Source: Eubacteriaceae bacterium
GTDB lineage: Bacteria > Bacillota > Clostridia > Eubacteriales > Anaerofustaceae
Assembly (NCBI GenBank): GCA_017613995.1
Contig: JAGACT010000185.1
Span: forward strand, 1-8,626
DNA length: 8,626 nt
Direction of reading: 5' to 3'
The notes beneath the pieces are model-generated. The model was given only the letters and a program-made list of their open reading frames with translations, ran no database searches and was not told where the DNA came from. The position numbers and the translations under genes are program-made. Positions 1 through 6,199 of the stretch are shown here, in pieces; the stretch's first letter is position 1, and each line of letters opens with the position of its first letter.

Positions 1-486
1 AGCCCCGCGTGCGATCTGAATCTTCCCGAACTGGCTTCCCTCTGCGACGTGTTCTACATCGGAGGCACCAAGATCGGTGCCCTGTTCGGCGAGGCCGTGG
101 TGATAATGAACGACGATCTGAAGAAGGATTTCAGATATATCATGAAGCAGCACGGGGCAATGCTGGCAAAGGGCAGGCTCCTGGGCATACAGTTCAGGGA
201 GCTGTTCCGAGACGGTCTCTACTTCGAGATGTCACAGAACGCCATCGACATGGCGGTGAAGCTCAGGGAGATCTTCGCTTCCAGGGGCTACGGCTTCTAC
301 GTCGAGAGCCCCACGAACCAGCAGTTCCCCATACTGCCGGAGAACGTATACGAAAAAGTGAAAAATATCTGCGAATTATGGGCCGAGCTCCCGGACGGCA
401 GCAGGGCGGTGCGCTTCTGCACCAGCTGGTGCACCGGGGAGGAGGCGCTGAAAGAACTTGAAGGATTACTGGACGGAACTGAATAA
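1..486 (+). CDS. Threonine-aldolase-type PLP lyase, C-terminal part (5' end outside window)
   Basis: Frame 1 is open from the first base, and the gene begins upstream; 161 residues are visible. The motif DVFYIGGTKIGALFGEA at residues 16-32 matches the PLP-lysine region of the low-specificity L-threonine aldolase / beta-eliminating lyase family, with Lys24 of the fragment as the likely Schiff-base lysine. Known family members cleave L-threonine or L-allo-threonine to glycine and acetaldehyde in the cytosol; they are usually about 340 residues long, so roughly the N-terminal half is missing here. The rest (small C-terminal domain, ending near CTSWCTGEEALKELEGLL) fits the aminotransferase class I-like fold. 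The TAA stop overlaps the next start (TAATG), implying translational coupling to tex. A valine-like GTG at 49 is an internal codon, not a start. Substrate is inferred from family only; a related aromatic or cysteine lyase remains possible. Confidence 0.85.
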   Translation, partial: SPACDLNLPELASLCDVFYIGGTKIGALFGEAVVIMNDDLKKDFRYIMKQHGAMLAKGRLLGIQFRELFRDGLYFEMSQNAIDMAVKLREIFASRGYGFYVESPTNQQFPILPENVYEKVKNICELWAELPDGSRAVRFCTSWCTGEEALKELEGLLDGTE

Positions 487-2630
487 TGCAGGACATAACA
501 GACATACTGGCTGAGGAATTCTCCCGCAGCCGCACCCATGTGGCCAACGTCATACAGCTCATAGACGAAGGCAATACGATACCATTCATAGCCCGCTACC
601 GCAAGGAGATGCACGGCACCATGGACGATACCCTCCTTCGGGAGCTCTCCGAAAGGCTGGAGTACCTGAGGAATCTCCAGAAGCGCAGGGATGAGGTGAA
701 GAACCTCCTCTCCGGAATGGACAAGCTCACGGACGAGCTTAGCTCCGCCATAGACGAAGCGTCCACCCTGACGGAGATCGAGGATATCTACAGGCCCTTC
801 AGGCCCAAGAGGAAGACCCGTGCCAGCGTGGCCCGGGAAAAGGGTCTGGAGCCCCTGGCGGAATACATCTTGGCCCAGCAGGGAGGCGTCCCCCTTTCGG
901 AGGAGGCCGCGAAGTACGTGGACGAATCGAAGGAAGTAAAGGATGTTTCCGAAGCGCTGCAGGGCGCCAGGGACATCATCGCCGAGGATATCTCCGACAG
1001 TGCCCTCATAAGAAAGCGCCTCAGGACGTTCTTCAATGCCACCGGCATCATGAGGGTCACCGCGGCAAAGGACGAGGACAGCGTATATTCCATGTACTAC
1101 GATTTCTCGGAACCGGTAAGAAAGCTGGTCTCCCACAGGATACTGGCCATCAACCGCGGAGAGAAGGAAGGCTATCTGAAGGCCTCCGTGGAGGTGGACT
1201 CCTCCCAGGCGGTAAAGCTGATACTCTCCGGCATCGTAAAGGGCGACGGAGAACTGCAGGAGCAGGTAAGAACAGCCGCCGCGGACTCCTTCGAGAGGCT
1301 TCTGTATCCCTCCATCGAAAGGGAGATACGCTCCGCTCTCACCCAGTCCGCTGACGAAACGGCCATAGATACCTTCAAGGTAAATCTGAAGAACCTTCTG
1401 ATGCAGCCCCCCGTTAGAAACATGGTCACCCTGGGTTTCGACCCGGCGTACCGCACCGGCTGCAAGCTGGCGGTGGTGGACGGCACGGGAAAGGTGCTGG
1501 ACACCGGAGTAATCTACCCCACCGCGCCCCACAACAAGACGAAGGAAGCGGCAAAAAAACTCGGGGAACTCATAGAGAAATATGACGTGAAGCTCATTTC
1601 CATCGGAAACGGCACCGCTTCCAGGGAAAGCGAGATCTTCGTGGCCGACTGCATAAGGGGCACCGACGTGTCCTACGTCATAGTGAACGAGGCGGGCGCC
1701 AGCGTGTATTCGGCGTCGGAGCTGGGAGCGAAGGAATTCCCTGAATTCGACGTTTCCCTCAGAAGCGCCGTATCCATCGCCAGAAGGATACAGGATCCCC
1801 TGGCGGAACTGGTAAAGATAGATCCCAAGAGCATAGGCGTCGGACAGTATCAGCATGACATGCCTCCGAAGGAGCTGGACAGCGCCCTGGACGGCGTAGT
1901 GGAGGACTGCGTCAACAGCGTGGGAGCGGATCTGAACACCGCGTCCCCGTCCCTGCTGATGCACATAGCGGGCATCAATTCCGCCATATCCCAGAACATC
2001 GTACGCTACAGGGAGGAGAACGGAGCGTTCCGCAGCCGCAGCGAGCTGAAGAAGGTCGCGAAACTGGGGGACAAGAGCTTCACCCAGTGCGCGGGATTCC
2101 TGAGGGTCGCCGGAGGGGACAACGTACTGGACAACACTGCGGTGCATCCGGAAAGCTACGAAGCCGCGAAGAAACTGCTTTCGGTCTGCGGCTTTACCAT
2201 GGACGACGTGAGAAACGGAAACCTTTCCACCCTGGGCAGCGTCGTGAAGAAGAGGGGAGAGGCATCCGTCGCCGAAGAGTGCGGCATAGGTATCCCCACC
2301 CTCAGGGACATGGTCGAAGAACTGATGAAGCCCGGAAGGGATCCCAGGGAGGAACTGGAGCCGCCCATCCTGAGAAGCGACGTCATGAGCATGGACGACC
2401 TTAAGGAAGGCATGATCCTGACGGGCACGGTGAGGAACGTGGTGGATTTCGGAGCCTTCGTGGACATAGGAGTCCATCAGGACGGCCTGGTGCATATCTC
2501 CAGGATGACGGACCGTTTCATCAGACACCCGTCTGAAGTGGTGAAGACCGGGGATATCGTCCAGGTGAAAGTCACCGAAGTCGACAAAAAGAGGAACAGA
2601 ATAGCGCTGAGCATGAAGCTCGGCGAATAG
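486..2630 (+). CDS. tex: Tex-family RNA-binding transcription accessory protein
   Basis: This is a full-length 714-residue Tex protein; the family usually runs about 700-780. An N-terminal helical region (about 1-310) contains the family-typical TIPFIARYRKE near 31-41 and YRPFRPKRKTRA near 102-113. A YqgF/RNase H-like domain follows at about 313-430, with GFDPAYRTGCKLAVVDG, IGNGTASRESE and NEAGASVYSASE. A helix-hairpin-helix region lies at about 479-545 and a C-terminal S1 RNA-binding domain at about 641-712 (GTVRNVVDFGAFVDIGV, DGLVHIS). Tex proteins bind nucleic acid and associate with transcription in the cytosol; a specific reaction is not established by this sequence. The ATG at 486 shares one base with the upstream stop and has no good Shine-Dalgarno of its own, so coupled translation is likely. 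A hairpin terminator starts directly after the stop. Confidence 0.97.
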   Translation: MQDITDILAEEFSRSRTHVANVIQLIDEGNTIPFIARYRKEMHGTMDDTLLRELSERLEYLRNLQKRRDEVKNLLSGMDKLTDELSSAIDEASTLTEIEDIYRPFRPKRKTRASVAREKGLEPLAEYILAQQGGVPLSEEAAKYVDESKEVKDVSEALQGARDIIAEDISDSALIRKRLRTFFNATGIMRVTAAKDEDSVYSMYYDFSEPVRKLVSHRILAINRGEKEGYLKASVEVDSSQAVKLILSGIVKGDGELQEQVRTAAADSFERLLYPSIEREIRSALTQSADETAIDTFKVNLKNLLMQPPVRNMVTLGFDPAYRTGCKLAVVDGTGKVLDTGVIYPTAPHNKTKEAAKKLGELIEKYDVKLISIGNGTASRESEIFVADCIRGTDVSYVIVNEAGASVYSASELGAKEFPEFDVSLRSAVSIARRIQDPLAELVKIDPKSIGVGQYQHDMPPKELDSALDGVVEDCVNSVGADLNTASPSLLMHIAGINSAISQNIVRYREENGAFRSRSELKKVAKLGDKSFTQCAGFLRVAGGDNVLDNTAVHPESYEAAKKLLSVCGFTMDDVRNGNLSTLGSVVKKRGEASVAEECGIGIPTLRDMVEELMKPGRDPREELEPPILRSDVMSMDDLKEGMILTGTVRNVVDFGAFVDIGVHQDGLVHISRMTDRFIRHPSEVVKTGDIVQVKVTEVDKKRNRIALSMKLGE

Positions 2631-2656
2631 AAAAAGGCGGAAAGTTCCGCCTTTTT
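2631..2656 (+). terminator. Rho-independent terminator after tex
   Basis: Perfect inverted repeat: AAAAAGGCGGAA at 2631-2642 pairs with TTCCGCCTTTTT at 2645-2656. Because the formal loop is only 2 nt, the innermost pairs probably open. The GC core followed by a T-run is a standard intrinsic terminator, and it begins one base after the tex stop. It lies only 13 nt before the next start codon, so it may be partial or read through. Confidence 0.85.
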
Positions 2657-2669
2657 CGAAAGAGACGCA

Positions 2670-4028
2670 ATGAGCGAGATAAAGCTTTCGGACCATTTCA
2701 CATACAAAAGACTTTTAAGATTCGTCATGCCCACGGTGGCCATGACGGTGTTTTCGTCCGTCTACGGCATAGTGGACGGGTATTTCGTTTCCAACTATGC
2801 AGGCAAGTCCGCCTTTTCGGGGATCAACCTGATCATGCCTTACATCATGATCGTGGCCTCCCTGGGCTTCGTGTTCGGCACCGGGGGCAGCGCCCTGGTG
2901 GGCAAGACCCTGGGGGAGGGCAAAAAGGAAAAGGCTTCGGAACTGTTCTCCATGTTCGTGTATGTGACCATCATGACCGGAGCGGTGCTGGCGGTCGCCG
3001 GAGCCCTGTCCATGGAAAAGGTGGCGTATCTTTGCGGCGCCAGGGGAGAGCTTCTGAGGTGTGCCGCCCGATACGGCCGCATCAGTATGGTGTCCATAAC
3101 CGCCTTCATGCTGCAGATGGAGTTCCAGTGCTTTTTCATCACCGCCGAAAAGCCGCGCATGGGCTTCTGGATGACCTTCATGTCGGGAGTGATAAACATC
3201 CTGCTGGATCTTGTGCTGGTGGGTATCCTGGGTCTGGGGCTCGACGGGGCCGCCTGGGCAACGGTGACCAGCGAACTGGCGGGAGGGTTTGTCCCCGTGG
3301 TATATTTTGCCCGCAGGAAGGATCTGCCCATACACCTCACAGGTTTCAGGCTGGAGCTGAAAAGCCTTTTCCGGGGCATCTACAACGGCATGAGCGAATT
3401 CATCGGCAGCATCACCGCTTCCTTTGTCAGCATGCTCTACAATTTCCAGCTGCTGAAATACGCGGGGGAGGACGGGGTCGCCGCCTACGGGGTCATGATG
3501 TACGTGGAGATGGTCTTCATGTCCCTCTTTTTCGGCTACTGCATGGGCACTTCTCCCATCATAAGCTTCTGCTACGGCGCGGAAAACAGGGAGGAGATGC
3601 GAAATGTTTACAGAAAGAGCCTTGCCGTTATTGGGATCGCTTCCCTGTCCATGTGCCTCCTTTCCCTTGCCATGGCCCGGCCTCTTTCTCATATGTACGT
3701 GGGCTATGACACGGGCCTTTACGAAATGACCGTCAGGGGATTTTACATATTCTCATTCGTTTACCTGTTCTCGGGGATCGGGTGCTTCGGTTCATCCTTC
3801 TTCACCGCCCTGAACAACGGCCTCATTTCCGCCCTGATCTCGGTGATGCGTACGGTGGTGTTCCAGATAATAGCGGTGCTGGTCCTGCCTTCGCTCCTCG
3901 GCATCGACGGCATCTGGCTTAGTCTGCCCGCGGCGGAACTGGCAGCTGCTCTTCTGGCGGCGGCAATGCTGCTTTTATTCGGAAACAGGTACGGATACAG
4001 GACGAAGGAGGGATCCGATGAAAATTAA
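2670..4028 (+). CDS. MATE-family multidrug/cation efflux transporter
   Basis: The product is a 452-residue polytopic membrane protein with about 12 hydrophobic segments in two repeats, the usual size and layout for MATE transporters. Recognisable family signatures are the first-helix region FVMPTVAMTVFSSVYGIVDGYFVSNYAG (about 18-45, cut here only as a landmark) and GTGGSALVGKTLGEGKKEKA (70-89) at the cytoplasmic end of helix 2. It resembles the Clostridia MepA/NorM-like branch, which uses Na+ or H+ gradients to export organic cations from the cytoplasm; the actual substrate cannot be read from sequence. The ATG at 2670 is chosen because the N-terminus MSEIKLSDHFTYKRLLRF is typical of family members; its ribosome site (AAAGAGA, 2659-2665) is weak and directly follows a terminator. 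The 3' end overlaps the next gene by 11 nt, suggesting co-translation with the acyltransferase. Confidence 0.93.
   Translation: MSEIKLSDHFTYKRLLRFVMPTVAMTVFSSVYGIVDGYFVSNYAGKSAFSGINLIMPYIMIVASLGFVFGTGGSALVGKTLGEGKKEKASELFSMFVYVTIMTGAVLAVAGALSMEKVAYLCGARGELLRCAARYGRISMVSITAFMLQMEFQCFFITAEKPRMGFWMTFMSGVINILLDLVLVGILGLGLDGAAWATVTSELAGGFVPVVYFARRKDLPIHLTGFRLELKSLFRGIYNGMSEFIGSITASFVSMLYNFQLLKYAGEDGVAAYGVMMYVEMVFMSLFFGYCMGTSPIISFCYGAENREEMRNVYRKSLAVIGIASLSMCLLSLAMARPLSHMYVGYDTGLYEMTVRGFYIFSFVYLFSGIGCFGSSFFTALNNGLISALISVMRTVVFQIIAVLVLPSLLGIDGIWLSLPAAELAAALLAAAMLLLFGNRYGYRTKEGSDEN
4005..4012 (+). promoter_or_regulatory. Shine-Dalgarno for the acyltransferase gene
   Basis: AAGGAGGG ends 5 nt before the ATG at 4018 and lies inside the last codons of the MATE gene. 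It fixes the acyltransferase start and supports the 11-nt overlap as real. Confidence 0.8.
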
Positions 4029-5289
4029 AGAGAAGCAATCATCATACTCAGCCGTCATGGCAATGGAGAGGGAGAAGCACAGATATCCGAAAAGACAGAG
4101 CGCAGCCGCCAGGATGATACTTAAGCTCGCCTCTGCCCCGGAGATGCGCGCCACGGGCTTTTCCTTCACACAGGAGGGAATGGAAAAGCTCGGCAGGGAC
4201 GAACCCTGTCTTATCCTGATGAACCACTCCAGCTTTACGGATCTGCAGATCACGTCGACTCTGTTTTCGGACAGGCAGTACCATATCGTCTGCACGAATG
4301 ACGGATTTGTGGGAAAGAACGCCCTGATGAGATGGATCGGCTGTATCCCTACCAGGAAATTCGAAGCGGATCCTCTGCTGGTGAAGGACCTTCGCTGCGC
4401 TCTCGTGGAGCTTGGAAGCTCGGTAATCATGTTCCCCGAAGCCAGCTACAGCTTCGACGGCAGCGAGACTCCGCTGCCGGAGAGTCTCGGAAAGCTCATC
4501 AGGATGCTGAATGTCAGCGTTGTGACGGTGAGGGCCAGGGGATCGTTTCTGCGCGATCCGCTGTACAACAATCTTCAGAAAAGGAATGTCTCAGTCAGCG
4601 CCCATGTTAAGTATCTTCTTTCACCCGGGGACACTAAGGAGAAGAGCGCGCAGGAGATAAACGGCATCCTTGCCGGGGAATTCCGCTATGACCATTTCCG
4701 GGAACAGCATGAGCTGGGGATCAGGATAACCGAACCCTTCAGAGCCGACGGGCTGCACAGGGTGCTGTACAAATGTCCCGTCTGCGGCTGCGAGGGGAGG
4801 ATGCTGGGGGAAGGCACCGTTATCAGGTGCCTGGAATGCGGAGGTGCCTGGGAACTGGGGGAGGACGGCGTGCTGAAGGATTCACCCTATCCCTACGTGA
4901 CCGACTGGTACCGCTGGGAGCGTCAGCAGGTCAGAAGCGAGATCCTCCGCGGGACCTACCGTATGGAAGCGGATGTGGATATCAGGATCCTCAGAGACAT
5001 GAAAGCCGTATACCTGGTGGGTGAGGGCCGCCTCGTCCACGACTGTTCGGGCTTTCATCTGACAGGCTGCGGCGGGGAGCTCGAATACAGCCAGTCGCCC
5101 AAAGCGTCGTACAGCCTGTACGCGGACTATTTCTGGTATGAAATAGGGGACATGATCAGCATAGGGGATCACAAGGCCCAGTATTACTGTTTCCCGAAGG
5201 ATCAGTCCTCCGCCATAGTGGCCAAAGCCCGCCTGGCATGCGAAGAAATGTACAGCATCTCCCGTGGGCGGAAAGGAGAAATCAGGTGA
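4018..5289 (+). CDS. PlsC-type phospholipid/glycerol acyltransferase with zinc-ribbon-like insert and unassigned C-terminus
   Basis: The protein is 423 residues, much longer than a simple 1-acylglycerol-3-phosphate acyltransferase (about 200-250). The N-terminal half (about 50-240) has the acyltransferase hallmarks: NHSSFTD with the catalytic HX4D pair His70/Asp75, GFVGKNALMRWIGCIPTRK around 96-113, and the FPEAS block at 139-143. PlsC-type enzymes move an acyl chain from acyl-ACP or acyl-CoA onto a glycerolipid at the inner membrane face. Residues 253-274 hold CPVC-x14-CLEC, a zinc-ribbon-like four-cysteine set. The last 130 residues (from about DWYRWERQ at 296) are aromatic-rich and match no domain I can name. 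No obvious transmembrane helix is present, so membrane contact would be peripheral. It overlaps both neighbours (11 nt with MATE, 4 nt with the ArsC-like gene). Acyltransferase fold is confident; substrate and the role of the C-terminal half are unknown. Confidence 0.85.
   Translation: MKIKEKQSSYSAVMAMEREKHRYPKRQSAAARMILKLASAPEMRATGFSFTQEGMEKLGRDEPCLILMNHSSFTDLQITSTLFSDRQYHIVCTNDGFVGKNALMRWIGCIPTRKFEADPLLVKDLRCALVELGSSVIMFPEASYSFDGSETPLPESLGKLIRMLNVSVVTVRARGSFLRDPLYNNLQKRNVSVSAHVKYLLSPGDTKEKSAQEINGILAGEFRYDHFREQHELGIRITEPFRADGLHRVLYKCPVCGCEGRMLGEGTVIRCLECGGAWELGEDGVLKDSPYPYVTDWYRWERQQVRSEILRGTYRMEADVDIRILRDMKAVYLVGEGRLVHDCSGFHLTGCGGELEYSQSPKASYSLYADYFWYEIGDMISIGDHKAQYYCFPKDQSSAIVAKARLACEEMYSISRGRKGEIR
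5272..5278 (+). promoter_or_regulatory. Shine-Dalgarno that sets the GTG start of the ArsC-like gene
   Basis: AAAGGAG lies 7 nt before GTG at 5286, giving a protein that begins MNIQIFGT exactly where the thioredoxin-fold first strand should start. This favours 5286 over the in-frame ATG at 5238, which would add 16 unrelated residues inside the upstream gene. Confidence 0.8.
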
Positions 5290-5621
5290 ATATTCAGATC
5301 TTCGGAACGTCGAAAAGCGCCGACACCAGGAAAGCTCAGCGCTTTTTCAAGGAGAGGGGCATCAGGTTCCAGTTTATAGACATGAAACAGAAGGGCATGA
5401 GCCGGGGCGAATTCAATTCCGTGCTGAAAGCCGTGGGCGGCGTCGAAGCCATGCTGGACGGCGACGCCCGGGATGCCGACGCCCTGGCCCTTGTCCGATA
5501 TATTTACGACAAGGAAGACAAGCTGTACGAGAACCAGCAGGTGATAAAACTGCCGGTGGTCAGAAACGGTTCCCGGGCCACGGTGGGCTATCAGCCCGAC
5601 GTATGGAAGACCTGGCAGTGA
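5286..5621 (+). CDS. ArsC/Spx-family thioredoxin-fold protein lacking the catalytic cysteine
   Basis: Starting at GTG 5286 the product is 111 residues, the usual size for the ArsC/Spx/YffB family. Visible family features are the first strand NIQIFGT, the segment DTRKAQRFFKERGIRFQFIDMKQKGMS (about 13-39, given as landmark), and the C-terminal cis-proline-type block IKLPVVRNGSRATVGYQPDVW. In most relatives a cysteine follows the first strand (pattern FGTxKCxDT) and attacks arsenate or forms a disulfide; here the position is Ser10 (FGTSKSADT, codon AGC), and the whole protein has no cysteine. Arsenate reductase activity is therefore unlikely. It could be a Spx-like binding protein or a repurposed fold; there is no arsR, arsB or other arsenic gene nearby. 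The start codon overlaps the upstream stop (GTGA), so it is translationally coupled to the acyltransferase. Confidence 0.85.
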   Translation: MNIQIFGTSKSADTRKAQRFFKERGIRFQFIDMKQKGMSRGEFNSVLKAVGGVEAMLDGDARDADALALVRYIYDKEDKLYENQQVIKLPVVRNGSRATVGYQPDVWKTWQ

Positions 5622-5654
5622 AAAAGAGCGGATCATTCCGAATCCGCTCTTTTT
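5621..5654. terminator. Bidirectional hairpin terminator between convergent genes
   Basis: AAAAAGAGCGGAT (5621-5633) pairs perfectly with ATCCGCTCTTTTT (5642-5654) around an 8-nt loop. It has A-run and T-run flanks on opposite sides, so it can act in both directions. It overlaps the last base of the TGA of the ArsC-like gene and the first base of the TAA codon of the minus-strand regulator gene, making it the shared end of both transcripts. Confidence 0.9.
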
Positions 5655-6010
5655 TATCTTTTTACGTGATTTTTGATGGCCTCGAAGGTCTCGGGGCTTA
5701 TGTCATGCTCTATCTTGCAGGCATCGCTTTCCGCGATCTCCTGGCTCACTCCCAGGGAAACCAGCATGTCGGTCAGGACGCGGTGCCGTTCGTAGATGGT
5801 CTCCGCGATACTGCGGCCCTTTTCCGTGAAGGCGATGTGTCCGTTTGAATCGATTATGATGCATTCTTCTTCTCTGAGCTTCGTCATGGCCCGGCTCACC
5901 GAGGCTTTCGAAATGTTCATCCTGCCCGCCACATCCACCGATCTGACGATATTCTGCTTCTTTCCCAGGATGAGTATGTTTTCAAGGTACATTTCACCGG
6001 ATTCGTGCAT
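5654..6010 (-). CDS. Short DtxR-family metal-dependent transcriptional repressor, predicted iron-responsive
   Basis: The 118-residue product has a winged helix-turn-helix (about 20-60; SVDVAGRMNISKASVSRAMTKL is the recognition unit) and the metal-binding dimerisation region (about 63-115). It lacks the C-terminal SH3/FeoA-like domain of long DtxR/IdeR proteins (about 226 residues) and is somewhat shorter than MntR (about 142). Likely ligands by alignment to remembered DtxR: Met7 (EMYLENI), His76 (ERHRVL), Cys98, Glu101 and His102 (DACKIEHDIS). Met and Cys at the first and third positions are as in iron-responsive DtxR, whereas B. subtilis MntR has Asp8 and Glu99. The ATG at 6010 is preferred over the one at 6031 because GGGAGGG lies just upstream of it, inside the longer frame. 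It is divergent from feoAB and very probably its repressor. Iron specificity is inferred, not shown. Confidence 0.92.
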   Translation of the reverse strand: MHESGEMYLENILILGKKQNIVRSVDVAGRMNISKASVSRAMTKLREEECIIIDSNGHIAFTEKGRSIAETIYERHRVLTDMLVSLGVSQEIAESDACKIEHDISPETFEAIKNHVKR

Positions 6011-6011
6011 T

Positions 6012-6024
6012 GTGCCCTCCCATA
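6012..6024 (-). promoter_or_regulatory. Shine-Dalgarno region of the DtxR-family gene
   Basis: On the minus strand GGGAGGG (plus-strand CCTCCC around 6015-6020) sits about 5 nt before the ATG at 6010. It identifies 6010 as the start. Confidence 0.75.
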
Positions 6025-6039
6025 AGCACATTTTTTTAG

Positions 6040-6068
6040 ATTATAACACACAAATCCAGCCATGTAAA
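6040..6068 (-). promoter_or_regulatory. Sigma-A-type promoter of the DtxR-family gene
   Basis: Reading the minus strand, TTTACA (6068-6063) and TATAAT (6045-6040) are separated by exactly 17 bp. The -10 is a perfect consensus and the -35 has one mismatch. Transcription would start near 6033, giving a leader of about 23 nt before the ATG at 6010. No clear palindrome lies over this promoter, so autoregulation is not evident. Confidence 0.8.
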
Positions 6069-6137
6069 GACTGCCTTCGCCCCTCCTGGAAACCCTCCGT
6101 GGCCAATAAAAAAATGAGGGGAGCGTCCCTGCTTCTA

Positions 6138-6166
6138 TTGACACGCACCGAAAGAAAGCCTATAAT
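6138..6166 (+). promoter_or_regulatory. Consensus sigma-A promoter of feoAB
   Basis: TTGACA at 6138-6143 and TATAAT at 6161-6166 are both perfect consensus hexamers with an optimal 17-bp spacer. The expected transcription start is about 6172-6174, within the following palindrome. Such a strong promoter is what one expects of a gene controlled mainly by repression. Confidence 0.9.
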
Positions 6167-6170
6167 CATG

Positions 6171-6188
6171 AGTAAGCCGAGGCTTACT
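6171..6188 (+). promoter_or_regulatory. Palindromic operator, probable DtxR-family binding site
   Basis: AGTAAGCCGAGGCTTACT is a perfect inverted repeat with 8-bp arms and a 2-bp centre. It begins 5 bp after the -10 hexamer, covers the expected transcription start and ends directly at the GGAGG ribosome site. Size and placement fit DtxR/IdeR/MntR-type operators, which are about 18-21 bp palindromes that block RNA polymerase. Because the transcript would start inside the left arm, an RNA hairpin function is less likely than DNA binding. The binder is inferred from the divergent regulator gene. Confidence 0.8.
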
Positions 6189-6193
6189 GGAGG
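6189..6193 (+). promoter_or_regulatory. Shine-Dalgarno of feoAB
   Basis: GGAGG lies 6 nt before the ATG at 6200 and is immediately adjacent to the operator palindrome, leaving a leader of only about 27 nt. Confidence 0.8.
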
Positions 6194-6199
6194 CAGAGT

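Noticed and set aside
297..2696. A 799-codon open frame on the minus strand opposite tex
   Set aside because: Its translation is compositionally odd (His/Gly/Arg/Val-rich, no recognisable domain) and tex on the plus strand has complete, well-known domains. The open frame is a by-product of codon bias in GC-rich coding DNA.
2715..3692. A 325-codon open frame on the minus strand opposite the MATE gene
   Set aside because: It is His/Gly/Gln-rich with no domain and lies antisense to a clear transporter; it is a shadow frame.
5238..5285. Upstream ATG at 5238 as the start of the ArsC-like gene
   Set aside because: The extra 16 residues are not part of the fold, and a good Shine-Dalgarno precedes GTG 5286.
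5286..5621. An arsenic-resistance locus
   Set aside because: There is no arsR, arsB, acr3 or other ars gene nearby, and the ArsC-like protein lacks its catalytic cysteine.
6011..6031. Upstream ATG at 6031 as the start of the regulator
   Set aside because: The GGGAGGG ribosome site lies inside this extension and is spaced correctly for the ATG at 6010; family members begin near the EMYLE motif.
6069..6137. Possible riboswitch or small RNA between the two divergent promoters
   Set aside because: The stretch lies upstream of both transcription starts and shows only short chance inverted repeats such as GGGA/TCCC near 6119-6129.
6171..6188. The feoAB palindrome as a riboswitch or leader terminator hairpin
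   Set aside because: Transcription should start within the left arm, no T-run follows, and the leader is only about 27 nt, so a DNA operator is the better reading.
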